This document shows, one piece after another, positions 44,984 to 57,861 of a DNA stretch of 64,000 bases (the first letter of the stretch is position 1; each line of letters opens with the position of its first letter). Location of the stretch: contig NW_026516811.1 in the NCBI RefSeq assembly GCF_025766255.1, forward strand, positions 33,863-97,862, given 5' to 3'. The stretch comes from Zychaea mexicana. Lineage: Eukaryota > Mucoromycota > Mucoromycetes > Mucorales > Lichtheimiaceae. Under the pieces are notes generated by a model. It saw only the letters and a program-made list of their open reading frames with translations, had not been told where the DNA came from and ran no database searches. Both the position numbers and the translations under genes were made by a program.

Positions 44984-47335
44984 ATGCCTCTATCACTAGC
45001 GCAATTCTCCTCGTTTGTACCCAGCGATATCACCTTGCCTGGTTCCATTCCTGCAGGACGTGCAGCAGCCCTGGCCTGTGCTGCGACACTCGGACTCCTA
45101 GTTCTCAAATACAACGATCGTGCTATTTTTACCGAACGTCCCAAGGGCGCACCATTTGAGCATAGCCTGCCTTTGCTCGGTAGTTTGCTTGATGTAATCA
45201 AGCACAAAGATGACTTTCATGATATGTTTTTGCACCTTATGGAAAAACACAATACGATGACAATGTAAGTAGCAGTAGTCATAGTAGTAGGATGGAGTAA
45301 CTGCTTGCTACTACATGCAGTTTTTCTTTTCTATATAATCATTATATTTCTTGTACTTCGTTTCGTGATAAACCAAGATAGCAACGATATACAACTATAT
45401 GTAGTGGTAGTTCTTCTATTGGCTCTTCGTCAAGTATATTAACGATTAACCCTTTGAACGTCGAACATGTTTTGAAGAGTAAGTAGCAGTAGCAACAGTT
45501 GTGGTATCAAACGATGATCATAGTGATAGTGAGTATACTCACGGGAGGCTGTCATAACTGTAATATGTTTTGTTTGACAGACAACTTTTCTAATTACATC
45601 AAGGGCGCTGAGCAACTGTAAGTAATGATACTGATACATTAAATTTCTATTCAACCATTTGGCTCTTTCGACAAAGAAATGTTTTATCTCATTAATGTGC
45701 TTCTTGTAATAACAATAACAAAAATACTCAAATTGTATCAGTTCTTCAATGCAAGACCTGTTCGGCCATGGTATCTTTACAGCTGATGGAGAGCAGTGGC
45801 GTTTCCAAAGAAAAGCGGCGAGTCTTATCTTTAACGTTGCTAATTTCAGGGATCACTATGTAAAGTGAGTGTTTTAAAAATATTTGTTATGGTCGGCTGC
45901 ACTAGCAGCAGCAGTTGTGCGCCATGAAAGAACTAAACAAGTTATGCAGAGTATTTGTGGAAGAGTTTGACGTCATGGCAAACAACATTTTCGACAAAAA
46001 AGCATCCAGTGGAAAGCCAGTCGATTTTCATGATGTGATCTACAAATATACACTCGATTCGTTTGTTCTGTAAGTGTTGCCTTGTAATTTTCAATTTATG
46101 TCGTTGTGTATGCTGTCTCAAACATACGCACATACCAAGTATACGCTTACAGTAACTATGGACTTTTCGATAACTATATATTAACATGTAGGATTGGCTT
46201 CGGTAAAAAGCTCAATTCACTATTAAGCCAGAAGAAAGTACCTTTTGCCGAATCTTTTGATATCTGCCAGCGCAACTGCTCGGACCGATTCATCAACCCA
46301 TTCACCGACTTGTTCGATGTGCTCAAGGGCGTTTTTCAACCAGGTGCTATGCGGATCAAAGACCATATCCAGGTTGTGGACGATTTTACGTATTCGTTGA
46401 TCCGCGAGCGCCGTGAACAGGTAGAAAAAGGTGGTGAATTCAATGATCTGATGGCACGGTTCATGAGCGCTCGCAATACACAAGGCCGACCATTGGACGA
46501 CGTTGAGCTACGGGACATGATATTAAATTTTATCATTGCTGGAAGAGACACGACTGCTCAAGCTCTTTCGTGGCTATTATATAACGTATTGTTGCACCCA
46601 CGTATCGAAGAGAAATTGGTCGAGGAAATCGATCGAGTTCTTCCAGATGCCAAGGTATTGGATGGACCAGAGCTCTATGAGGTTGTCAAGAAGCTGCCTT
46701 ACGCGCATGCAGTGTATGTGTATATGGTATACCATAGTATGCTGTTTTACTCTAATATGCAAAGGTGCTTTTTGTGCACAGATAATGAGTGAAATAATAA
46801 CAACAATTCCGTGATTTCATATTCTTTACGCAGATTCTACGAAACGCTGCGCTTATATCCCTCAGTCCCTTCCAACGGCAAGGTTGCGATCGAAGATGAT
46901 ATTCTGCCAGATGGTGCTCACGTCAAGAAGGGTATGGAGGTGTCTTGGTCTCCTTATGCAATGGGACGGTCGGAAAAGGTCTGGGGTCCGGATGCCAAGT
47001 CTTTTGTTCCAGGGCGTTGGATTAAAATTGATGGAACGTTGCGTCGCGAGTCTCAAGGCAAATTCCCAGCATTCCATGGCGGACCGCGTGTGTGTTTAGG
47101 TATTATGCTTCTACCTTTTGTTTGTTCCTTATATTGATGATTATAATTATGGCTTACTAAGGTACTCTGTTAAATAACAGGTCAGGAATTAGCGAAGCTC
47201 GAGGCCATTGTAGCATTGGCTCTGATATTGAAACGCTACAAGTTCTCGCTTGTTCCCGATCAAAAAGTGGCCTACGAGACGTCGTTGACGTGCCCCATGA
47301 AGAATGGCTTGCACGTTACTGTAGAACGCCGTTAA
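44984..47335 (+). CDS. Cytochrome P450 monooxygenase, 525 aa, eight exons
   Basis: Exons 44,984-45,264, 45,435-45,478, 45,581-45,617, 45,742-45,859, 45,915-46,069, 46,192-46,713, 46,834-47,099 and 47,181-47,335 join without frame error. An N-terminal hydrophobic segment (AAALACAATLGLLVL) would anchor it in the ER membrane. Landmarks: DLFGHGIFTADGEQWRFQRK (C-helix), the I-helix AGRDTTAQALSW, FYETLRLYPSVP (ExxR), FVPGRW, and the haem loop FHGGPRVCLG with the axial Cys at residue 473. These fit the CYP52/CYP86-like clan of fatty-acid or alkane hydroxylases, which in Mucoromycota includes the expanded CYP509 family; the subfamily is my inference. Substrate unknown. All catalytic motifs are intact. 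A cytochrome P450 reductase would be its electron donor. Confidence 0.9.
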
Positions 47336-48152
47336 AGTTCTCTGTGCATCGTGTCCTTTGTTCCATTAGATAGTCTACGACTCTGCTATATGTTAATAAA
47401 TGTACCTGAACGGGGGCAGTGTGTTCCGCTGGTGTGGCCTTCACGTTGAACTGCCACTTTTGATTCGCTTTGTGTCTCCTTTTAAACTAACATTCACTGC
47501 TCCTCTCTGCAGCAGTTTGAGCATAGTAGTTAAAAATTGGTTTATAGCAGCAAGCTCTTTTGTTGATGCTTTGCTACTGTGTTTTTCAGGTCGATATATT
47601 GTTATGTGGTGTGTGAGGAAACAGCAATTAACGCCATCCTTCTCAGGCTCAGCGCTTACTCTGAATCAGTCATGCTTTATCATCCCGCTCAGTCTGGATC
47701 CTCATACATTGCCAAGTAAAACCATATCGGTCATACATCCCACTTACAAAAACACAATGCTGTTTGTGTATGAGAGGGTGCAATAAGTATTTAAAATCAA
47801 AGTTGTTTAATTATGCCATGTGTATCATCGTAGTAGCACTGTAGCATATGCAATGTTTCATACGCGATGTAAAAGATCACTATTGAACTACCAGTGATGC
47901 TGTCAGTGCTGTCTGTGGTAAAGATGATGTTAGTAGTTGACGCTGACGATATGGTGAAGCTTCTTTAGCTCAAAATTATGTATCGATCAGCGTAAATTTG
48001 CTTTTTCATAGCTGAAGAGAAACCTTGGAGAGCGGCTACTGAGAGCTAACACGATACGAGTCACTGGAACATTTTGGCTTATGCTATATGTATCCATCCG
48101 CAAAACCGTATCCGCGGAAATGAATATAATTCGGAGGGATATCTACATTTTT
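47336..48152. other. Gap between the P450 and the MULE-OTU element
   Basis: P450 3' region; no convincing gene. An open frame at 47,400-47,786 has no recognisable domain and no coding-like composition. The last eight bases (48,145-48,152) are the left target duplication of the element to the right. Confidence 0.45.
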
Positions 48153-48242
48153 GGGCAGATCTATTTGCACCCCCCCTCGTGCACCCCCCCAGTCACTGCC
48201 CGGCCCGGATTTTTAGTTTGCACCCCCCCCCCTCCCACCGAA
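48153..48242 (+). repeat. Left terminal inverted repeat of the MULE-OTU element
   Basis: Starts GGGCAGATCTATTTGCACCC and contains three copies of TGCACCCCCC at irregular spacing, with a GC-rich centre (CACTGCCCGGCCCGG). It is strikingly C-rich compared with the AT-rich surroundings. The complement is at 53,319-53,406. Confidence 0.95.
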
Positions 48243-48897
48243 CCATTTCGTACACCCCCCTTCATCGAACCAATTCTTGCACACCACTTCATCCACATTC
48301 CTCAATCACAGATCGAATTGAAGCAATTCAACACAAGATTGAAGAACGAAGCATTAGCATCGTATCAAGTAACATAAAATGAGTAGCTATAAACTAAATG
48401 TATGCATTTGCCTTTTTCAACGTAAATTGTCAGAAAGGAGACACACACACGCACAATGAAATATAGCACCGGCAACTGCTACTTGCTTGTATAAAGAAAA
48501 CTGTCCTAGATGCATGGACAGAATATGCGAGTAATATGCTAATGATGGAACTGAAAAATGATGTAGAAAAGAAAGTGAGGCCAAGAGGATAATTAAACAA
48601 ACAAAAGAAAATAAACTTTTTGATTTGACACGTCTTACATAATGCATATGAAACTGAGACTGCATTAATGCAAAATCCTTCAAATAGCAGTATATTTATC
48701 TACATACATAGTCCGTATATACATAGTCCATAGACACATTGACCTCTACATTATCGTGTCGTTCGCATCATGTTTGGTACTACATAGTACTCAGGAAGTG
48801 ACAATGGAAATTGGAGCGTATCTTAAAAATTGCTTCTTTTACTTCCCATAAACAAACAAGCATACTTCTCTAAATCTCTCAACTCATTTCCATCGCA

Positions 48898-51800
48898 ATG
48901 TCAAAAACTACAAGTGCAATTCCTGAAGAACTGCGAGTCACTTATGACGACTTTGACTCTGCCAAGCAAGCTTGCGTCGACTGGGGGAAAAAGAGCAAGG
49001 TTTCCCTGCGTACCTTGAAAAGTACGCGTACAGGAGAAAAAAGAGTCCTCCGTCTTGTTTGCAAGCACTTTGGACAACCTACCAATCAAGAGGTATATGA
49101 CGATGGCAAAACTACGACAGTAGAAACCATATTGGCGAACGACAAAGGTGATGTCATTCGATCCAACAGCAAGGACAGCAAGAAACGGCGCGAGAAAGAC
49201 TCCCAGCGAATTGGATGCGAGTTTGAGATCAAGCTGCGGCCATTGAGCAAGGCTAGCCAGCAATGGCACGTTGTCTCTTTTTACGACGGTGAACACAATC
49301 ATGAGATTGCAAAGGAGCTCTCGTCGTATCCAATGCTTCGTCAGCTCGATGGGAAGCAGCACGAAATTGTTCTTAGCATGATCAAAGGGCACGCCAGTAA
49401 TACTGCAATTGTGTCATACCTTGCTGCTAACAAAACGGTTGTCAGCCCCAAGGACATCACGAATATGCGACAGATGGTATTCAACAACGATCCCGACCAT
49501 ACCATGTTCAAGCTTATCAGCAAGCTACAGGACAAGGATTACGTCGTTGAGTGGGAATCGAAGCAAGATGGCGAAAAACGGTTCTTGCACTCTCTTTTTT
49601 TTGCGCATCATTCTGCAATTTCACTTGCTCGCCAATTCCCTGAAACCATAATCATGGATGCCACGTACAAGACAAACAGACATCGGCTCCCCTTTGTAAA
49701 TGTCGTTGGTACAGGCAATGTTGGTTATCCAGACTTGAAAACGTTCTGTATTGCTGGCGGATGGGTGTCTGAAGAAACGAATGACAGCTACGACTGGTTT
49801 GTCAAAAAGCTTGAGCAAGTTGTCTGGCCAGCTGAGCAGCCAGTCTCCCCGAAAGTCTTTGTAACTGACAGCGAATCCGCGTTGATGAAAGCCTTGGATC
49901 ACGTATTCCCCAACTCGAAGAAATTGCTCTGTACCAACCACATCAGACGCAATTTTCAAGTCAAGCTGCAGAAACTTTTTGAAGTTAAAGAGGACTTTGA
50001 AGCGCTCCTGAAAGCCATCAACTACTTGATGGCTGATGAATATGATGATAAGTTCCAGAACAAGCGGCTGGTTCCAGATGAGGAATTCGAGCAAAAGGCG
50101 ATCGGCATGTACAATGAGGCTGCAATGAAAGCAAAAAAGCCGGAAGAAGTGAAAGCATATCTCGAGAGGTAACTATATATTGGATTTTTAACGGAGATCG
50201 TTTGCTTGGACACTATACTTATGTGTAATACTTTCGCTTGCAGTAAGCTTTCTAATAAAGAAAAATGGGTCGGACGGTACCTCGCAGATGTCAAGCATCT
50301 TGGGAATAGTACCACCAACAGAGTTGAAGGAACGCACGCCAATATGAAGAAGGCCATACAGTCCGCCAGTGGTAACCTATACCTTGCTTTTGAGCAAATC
50401 GATGAATTCTACAGATTAAAGGTACAATACATTCGTATATTATATATATATATGGTAGTTTGATATTTACCTACAATCCTATTCTACGCACATTAATTGC
50501 TAATCGTATTCGCTGTGTGTTGATTTGCCTGTGCAGAATCTAAGTTGGGATCGTCAATTGGATAGCGAACATTTCGGTGTAAACTCCCATATCCCGCCAA
50601 GTCAAAAGGAAAGGCTGGTAGATTTACAGCGCCACATATCGAAGTTCGCATTCAATGCAATTCGCAAGGAGCTTGTATATCCAAATCCGCTAAGAACCGA
50701 CAACTGTCGATGTGCAATCAAAGCTCATTACGGAATTCCTTGCTGTCACATGATACCGTCTAAAGGAAAAATTCCTTTGAGCATTATCCCTAGACGCTGG
50801 CATCTCCATCCTAAAAAAACAGCTCCTGAAGGTATAGATAGTTTAACACCACTCTTACTCGCTATACTAAGCTGTAGTAACTTTATGTAGAGGAAGAAAC
50901 ACTCCACAGTAGCAGCAACATTCTAGCGATCTCGGAATCATATTCTGCTCCCACCATGGAGAGTCAAATCGAGGCTGAGCTCACGCGTATCACCACTATG
51001 TTGCATCGATTTCCTGACCAAAAGCAACGCTCAACTCTTCTACGCCATTTGCAAGCCATCAGCGATGATCTTTTTATGGACATCAAGCAACTGGAGCAGC
51101 CAAAATCTCTACCAACGAAAGGCAAACCTAAGCGCAGCTCAAAGCGCGATCTTATTGCTTTGGAACACCAACAGAACGAAAGCAACAAGAAAGCCAAAAC
51201 AAACGCGGGTCGCGAAGCAGCCGATATTTGGTAAGTAACAGTATAATCATTGCTGTAATTGATCTTCTATTGTTATTAGATATACAGTACTGACTAGGTT
51301 TACTAAGGGAGGGCAAGCATAAAGTTAAAGCTGACATCACTACCATACCACTACCGCCACCGCCACCACAGCAACAGCAACAGCAACAGCAACAACAACA
51401 ACTTACAATGCCACCTTTTTGGTCATCCTTTTTGCCCGCTTCTTTACCATCACCTTTTCCGTCTACTGATCCACCTATTGTGCCAAATCTGGACATGGTC
51501 TGCGATGCAATTCCACGCTCTGCTGTGAATTTAGTGCACAATCCGAAGCCAGATGGAAATTGTGGTTTCCGCTCGTTGGCTGTTGCTTTACTTGGAGATG
51601 AAAAACGATATATTGATATCAAGGCCGGAATGCGCGAGTTCTTTATCAAAAATCGCGGAAAAAGTATTTATGAGAGGTTCGACGCTGAAAGAATGCTAAG
51701 TGTCCTTGATCCAAATGCGCATCATTGGTTTTACTATCCAGAGTGTGCTCAGCTTGCCTCGGATGCGTTCAATACGCCTATAGCATTCTTTGGCACTGAA

Positions 51801-52148
51801 TCCTCGTTATTTTGCCCCTTACTAAGCACCCCATCCCAAGCGATACGTACAACTCCAATCGTCATGCAGCTCATTCACAACCATATAATTTTCATCCAGC
51901 TCAGGCCGGGTGCATTGATTGAATGGCCTGCCTGCTACCCTTATGCTCGAGGTAAAGGCCGCAAAGATGGTGGTGCCAGAATCCGAGGTGATCAATGGTA
52001 TCCCTTATTCCAAGACGCATTTGAAAGCATGATCCATGTGGATATTCCCCTTCCAGAAAATTTGGATGCTCATTCTCTTTCATCTGGATCTGAAGCAGAA
52101 CACTCTGATTCTGAGCCAGTTGACCTAACTGGACCTTATCAATTTTAG
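48898..52148 (+). CDS. MULE transposase fused to OTU cysteine protease, 974 aa
   Basis: Exons 48,898-50,168, 50,244-50,421, 50,537-50,831, 50,891-51,230 and 51,308-52,148 total 2,925 coding bases with every phase consistent. Residues about 15-145 are a FAR1/WRKY-GCM1-like zinc domain (Cys residues in ACVDWGKK, LVCKHFG and RIGCEFEI, closing EHNHEI). Residues about 245-340 are the MULE catalytic core: IIMDATYKTN (first Asp), KVFVTDSESALMKAL (second Asp), LCTNHIRRNFQ. A zinc knuckle follows (CRCAIKAHYGIPCCHM), then a basic coiled region and a polyglutamine run (residues about 716-725). Residues about 770-900 are an OTU protease: PDGNCGFRSLAVALLG with catalytic Cys780, and IHNHIIFIQL with the likely His887. 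The C-terminus is acidic. It would transpose the element in the nucleus; the protease may remove ubiquitin or cut proteins, which is inference. Confidence 0.88.
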
Positions 52149-53318
52149 TAGCACAATGTCTCTTCTTGCCCGCTCTTTCTTTTCTCTCTCTTCTTTTCCT
52201 TTACTTTTCTCCCCCTCTCTTTTTCTGATATTCATATAATTAATCCGTTATACACATGTTTGAACCAATGGATACATCGACCAGGAAAAGGTGAACCCAT
52301 GAGGCTGCAAAGTACTAGGCCATTCAATTGTATGGATAGTTTGATGTTACCACTTCCTTTATTATTTTTCTAATTTTTGTTTACAATCCCTTTTTATATC
52401 AGCATGAACAGTCAGCTGCCAATGTGTGTATGCAAAAGAAGGAGCAACCCCTTTAGCACCTACTTGGACTCTTTAGTTCCTTGAATATATCGGACCATCC
52501 ATATGGCGTCTGTTCAATGTTGGAGTTCATATTGCCGTCCTGATAATAGCCAAGGGAAAAACAGAGATACACTCGCATAGTTCGTCAAATGTATTTAGTG
52601 TGTACACAATGTTTCGAGTGTAATGACATTTAATACCAGTTGCAGTCATCAATTTCATCATCGATATTTGCTTCGTCGTTTTAAGATGACTATTAGAAGA
52701 AAAAATGAGAAACGACGACCACAGATACTCCTCTCCTTAACACATAGTCCGTTACTGCACCAGCGGACATATAAAGCCCACCCACACAACGGCCAATCGC
52801 CTTCGAATCACACCACTCTAGTTATATTTTTTTTCGTCCAGCACAATGCTGATTTGTCTGTAAGGGAACTGCCGTAATACTGACAAAGAAGCCAAAGTGC
52901 ATGAAGAAATAAACAGAAAATCAGGTTTCTTTTGTTAATTTACCATCTTTACGTTGTAAATTCCGATTGTCTCTTTGTCAGCTCCAGTGAAAGCATTGAA
53001 CGCTTGCATATTTGTTCAAGTCTTGTCAACTACATTATAAGCAAAAGAAAGCAAAACAAGTTTCAGTTTTTGTTCATCCCAGTTGAAATCGTTGCTAAGA
53101 CTATTAGTCTCGTTGCATAAGAATTACTTACTCGCCCACACACGGCCTATTTTAGAGTATTTTTTGAAAAGAAATCTTAGAAGGAATCGCTGGATGAGTG
53201 CCTTGAATGTTCCTGTCGTTGCATGGAATGATTAATAGTATGGGCTTTATGAATGAAAAAGACTCGTCAAAAATAGCAATGATTTTTCCACAACTCCTTC
53301 TCTGCTTAATAAAGGTGT
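52149..53318. other. 3' non-coding part of the MULE-OTU element
   Basis: AT-rich DNA with a pyrimidine-rich stretch right after the stop codon (52,170-52,230). No second gene is supported; frames of up to 84 codons look random. Confidence 0.5.
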
Positions 53319-53406
53319 TTCGGTGGGAGGGGGGGGTGCAAACTAAAAATCCGGGCCGGGCAGTGACTGGGGGGGTGCACGAGGGGGGGTGCAAATAGAT
53401 CTGCCC
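53319..53406 (-). repeat. Right terminal inverted repeat of the MULE-OTU element
   Basis: Complement of 48,153-48,242; the only visible difference is a C-run two bases shorter. On the plus strand it presents G-runs of up to eight, immediately upstream of ctf18. Confidence 0.95.
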
Positions 53407-53491
53407 ACATTTTTTAATTCGCGTTGAAGAACACGAACGCGGTTTTTTTGTTTCTCGCGTTTCAATTTTTCTTATTATTCACCTTACGAAA

Positions 53492-56400
53492 ATGGACCAT
53501 ACCCAACGACCCAGCGAAGTTATGTTGGGCTATGACGACGATGACGAAGATATGATGCTTGCCATGATTGAAGAAGATCAACAAAACATTCTTGGTGTTG
53601 ATGAATTCCTCAAGAGCAACAGCAACAATCGGGAACCAAGTAATGACATTCTTCTTCCCAGGAACCAACGTTAATATATGCAAATTGAACTGACATCATC
53701 TGTTTTATCCATTAGCACCCATTGTCAATAATGCCATGGAAATCGACGGCATGGAAGGAACGGGAAATACACCGGCGATGAAGACGGCTGCCATAACCAC
53801 TGCTACGACGCTTGCTGCAGTAGCATCGGCTAGTACTGCAGGGACAGTAGAACAAAACGACGACGACGATTCGCCCTTATTCAGTGTTTTTAACGAGAAC
53901 GTACAAAACGGATTAAACGTTAATCCCGAAAACCATCGTTTTTCAATGGAAGCAGGTGGACTTGTCACTATCCAGAATCGTCTAGCTGAACGACCTACAA
54001 GAACAATAGCTACACCTACACCTTTAAGACCCAAAACACCTAAAGTGGATTATACCAAGCCTCCAGCAACAGGCCGCTATCTTACAAGCACATGTGCATT
54101 CACCGATAAGACGTTATATTTCCCCAGAATCAATCCCAAATCCACGACGACGACCAAAAAAGATAAAGGCAAGGGTATCTTGCGACACGTTGATAGGCGG
54201 ATGGAATTGCTTGACAAACCAATTTGGCGAATGAAAAAAGAAATTGAGGAACAAAATACGCGCGTCCGAAAGCGTGAGGAAGATGAAAAGTAAGCTTGAC
54301 TCTTTTGAATTATTCTCGCACGGGAATTCTATCTGACAGTGAGGTTATATGCTGATGGACCTTTTCCTCTACATTTAGGCTAGGATATGAAAGTTATCAG
54401 GATGGCAAAAAGCAAAAGCGAAGGAAGCGGACACAAGTTGTGAAACCCTATGTTACCGAACAACTTTGGGTCGACAAGTACAGGCCAAAAGGATTTTTGG
54501 ATTTGTTGGGTGATCAGGTACGTACATCTAGGCAGATATTGAAGAGCATGATAATACTCTATAGAAACGATCGGATCTAACGCAATTGATGATAATGACA
54601 ATGTCTAGCGCGTGAACCGAGATGTATTAAAATGGGTCAAGCAATGGGATTATTGTGTCTTTGGCAAAGCTCCACCGTCGGAAACCCAACGTGAAAAAAT
54701 CATGAAGAGCTATAAAAACACATTTGGAGGAAATGGGGCCTCTTTTCAGGGAAATAAGACCGAAAAGGTAAAATGCCTATCGTCAAACCAAATTATGAGC
54801 ATTCTCTCGTGCTAACTGATATACATCGCCCCTAATTTTAGCCAAAGGACCGTTTGCTTCGACCAGATAGAAAGGTACTCATCGAAACAAGTTGGTTAAG
54901 TGTGGTTGGCATTCTGCTGACGATTTGCAAAACTGGCGTCCTTTAGATCATGCTGATATCCGGCCCGCCCGGTTTTGGTAAGACTACGTTAGCACACGTA
55001 GTAGCAAACCACGCTAATTACAATATCGTTGAAGTAAATGCAAGGTATGTTATGATTATCAATATTACACCTAGCATGACAGAATATGGTGGAAGACAAA
55101 TGTGACTAACTAGAAATGATCGATAGTGATGATCGAACTGGTGATGTAGTATCATCTAAAATCAAATCTGCTCTGGAGATGCAGGCCATCATCCGAGAGC
55201 CGGTCTCTACCAATGACGGAACGCGTACCATGTCAATGGATCAAAAGCCAAATTGTCTAATTATTGACGAAATTGATGGTGCCAGTTCTGGAGGTGGTGG
55301 CGAGGTAAACTTGTTGTACCTTTTTAAATATGCTTTCTACTTTCAGATCAGCAATATCCTAATGATACCTTGCCTTTTTTGGTTTGGATTATCTAGAGTT
55401 TCATCAAGCAACTGGTTAATCTAGCAACCGCAGAGTTAAAAGATGATAGGAATATCAATGTAGGATTAGCGAAAAAGAAAGGTAAGTGGCGTTTTTTCCT
55501 TTGGGCAGATCAAAAATCTGACGAGGTTACTAATCATATTTATAGGCAAAGGAAAGGAAACCGCACCACTTTTACGACCCATCATTTGTATTTGTAACGA
55601 CCTGTGAGTTCGAAAGAGGCATAAAGTTCATAGATTATTTGCTTACTGACACTTTTTATTCATGTTATATCATTCCTTACAGATATGCTCCAGTTTTGCG
55701 CCCGCTTCGTTCAGTCGCACACTTGATCCAGTTCCGAAAAATACCTATGTTGACCATTGCCAAACGACTTCAGGAAATCTGTGAGGAAGAAGGATTAGAA
55801 AGTGATCTTCGAGCCTTGAGCTTGCTGGCTGAAATAACGGATGGTGATATTCGAAGCTGTTTGAATACGCTCCAGGTAACTTGAGTGACGGTGTGATCCT
55901 GAGCAATATTTTGCGCAACCAGAGATACCAAGAAACTCGTCTCTAACCTTCTCACGATAGTTTATTCGTGGTAAAAGCTCTGTATTTACTCGTGAAATGC
56001 TGGAAGAAGCAGGCTTGGGACGTAAAGATATGGGAAAATCGCTGTTCTCGGTATGGGAAGAAATCTTTACAGCAGAGAGTGGACGAAAGCGGGCAGCTAC
56101 GCATCATCAAAACCATGGTAAAGTATTTAGGCAATACCGTAGCATTAGTTTTTTTCCCCTCTTCTCCTAACAAGTACATGTACACAGCGCCTGTGGATAC
56201 CAAGAACCGCTACCTTGGACGATTAACGGACTCCATTATGACAAACGGCGAAATTGAGAAGATTATGCAAGGTAAGCAAGAGGCCAAGAGCCTGTAAAAT
56301 ATTCACAGAGCTGGTTGCTAGATGAAGGTATTAATAGATACATAAAAACCAGGTTGTTTCGAATCTTATCCGAAAATGCGCTATAACGATATTGGATGTC

Positions 56401-57786
56401 AAAAAATCGTTCACATGAGTGATTGGCTGAATTTCTATGATCTTATCAACCATCGCACGAACGACATGCATGACTATGGTCTTTATGGTTATCTCCCGTA
56501 CCCCGCCATCAATTTCCACCGATACTTTGCCGGCTCTGCCTCACAAGAACGTATCGAATACCCAAGAGTGGATTATGAAGTAAGATACTCGACTTTAACG
56601 GGCAACTTATGTATACAGAGAAACAATACTAACCACGTCTCTTTTTGTAGCAATTTGTTGCTAGAAAATCGTATGAAAACTTGATTTCAGTCTTTTTGGC
56701 TGGCGTTAATCCCAAACGCCGAAGGACTTTGCATAAAGACATGATAGCAACAGAGCTAGCACCTCGTTTATTACGAATTATGTCACCGGACATACGACCG
56801 GTTAGTTGGATATCACTTTTCAAACCTTTTGACACATCTACGTAACCATATACTTGACGATATCATCTTTTTTTCATGTCTGTTTTGTAGGTTAACAAAC
56901 AACTTATCAAACCACATGAAAAAGAAGTTTTATCAAGATTAATAGACGTCTTGATCGAATTTGGAATAACCTTCTTGCAAGAAAAGAATGAAGACGGACA
57001 GTTTGTTTACAAGCTTGACCCGTAAGTTCGCTTTTGTTTTCCTTCCTTCTACTGCAGTTATTTACATTAACTAACACACAAATGGTAGACCTTTGGAGCA
57101 AATTATAAACTTTGATGGAGCTGGCGGCGTAACTGGCAAAGTGCTGCCTAAGCATTATGCTGTTCGACAACTTATCGCTCAGGAGGTAAATACACGTTTA
57201 ATACGAACCCCTTTTTTTATTCTTCCACTCAATGACCGACTTCGTATAGATTGAGCTTGAAACAATTCGTCGTCGAGAACAAGCAGCTCGGACTCGTGAA
57301 GGTGCATTACCGCGTGCACGGGCAAAGCCGACCATCGAGTAAGTCAAGTCTTTGTGTGCCATATTCAGATGTGTAAAGTGTACCTTTCTTTATTTAACGC
57401 AAGGTTCTGTAGGGAAATCGTGCAAAAGGCTACTGAAGATAAGGCTCCAGCCAAGGTAATAATATTAAACGATAAGATGGATAATTCCAATTTCTTAGTC
57501 TACTTACGCATGTATATTTTCATCTTAGATGGCTACCGATTTCTTTGGACGCGTAATTCAACCTGATCCCAACAACAACAACAGTAACCCAACCAACAGC
57601 AGAGGACCAGGTAAAATACATGGTTAATTTGAAACTTTATACAAGGTGATAAGGCATCATTTTAAGACTGACATAACATTATTCAATCTTCTGCTAGCTA
57701 TTACGAAGGCTGCGGTAACATACCATTATCACGAAGGTTTTTCGAACGCAGTGAGAAAGCCGATGAATGTACATATGTTTCTTTAA
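53492..57786 (+). CDS. ctf18: Ctf18, large subunit of the alternative RFC clamp loader, 937 aa, 20 exons
   Basis: Twenty exons join in frame: first 53,492-53,639, second 53,716-54,289, Walker A exon 54,947-55,044, last 57,698-57,786; introns are 41 to 102 bases. After a disordered N-terminus, [20 protein letters not shown] opens the AAA+ domain. Walker A is [16 protein letters not shown], Walker [12 protein letters not shown], and sensor-1 is [16 protein letters not shown]. The lid ([31 protein letters not shown]) and helical C-terminal domain ([20 protein letters not shown]) follow. The ending [15 protein letters not shown] is the conserved tail that binds Dcc1-Ctf8. Ctf18-RFC loads PCNA at leading-strand forks with Pol epsilon and supports cohesion (family knowledge). 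Its upstream region is occupied by a transposon end; its 3' end is 75 bases from wss1. Confidence 0.95.
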
Positions 57787-57861
57787 ATAGTGGTATGATG
57801 AATAGAAACAAAGTGGAGAAAGGGAATGACAAGGATGAATAAAATAATATACAAATGCGAT

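Larger units (their letters stand above)
48153..53406 (+). mobile_element. Mutator-like transposon encoding a transposase-OTU protease fusion
   Basis: A 5,254-base element with terminal inverted repeats of 88-90 bases that are identical except for the length of one C-run. The target duplication ACATTTTT is perfect (48,145-48,152 and 53,407-53,414). It holds one plus-strand gene, 48,898-52,148, and about 650 bases of leader and 1,170 bases of 3' non-coding DNA. Near-identical ends, clean duplication and an undamaged gene suggest a recent, possibly active insertion. Its right end lies 85 bases from the ctf18 start codon. Confidence 0.92.

Noticed and set aside
47400..47786. Frame of 128 codons after the P450 gene
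   Set aside because: No domain, no splice context, and it starts in the 3' region of the P450; most likely chance.
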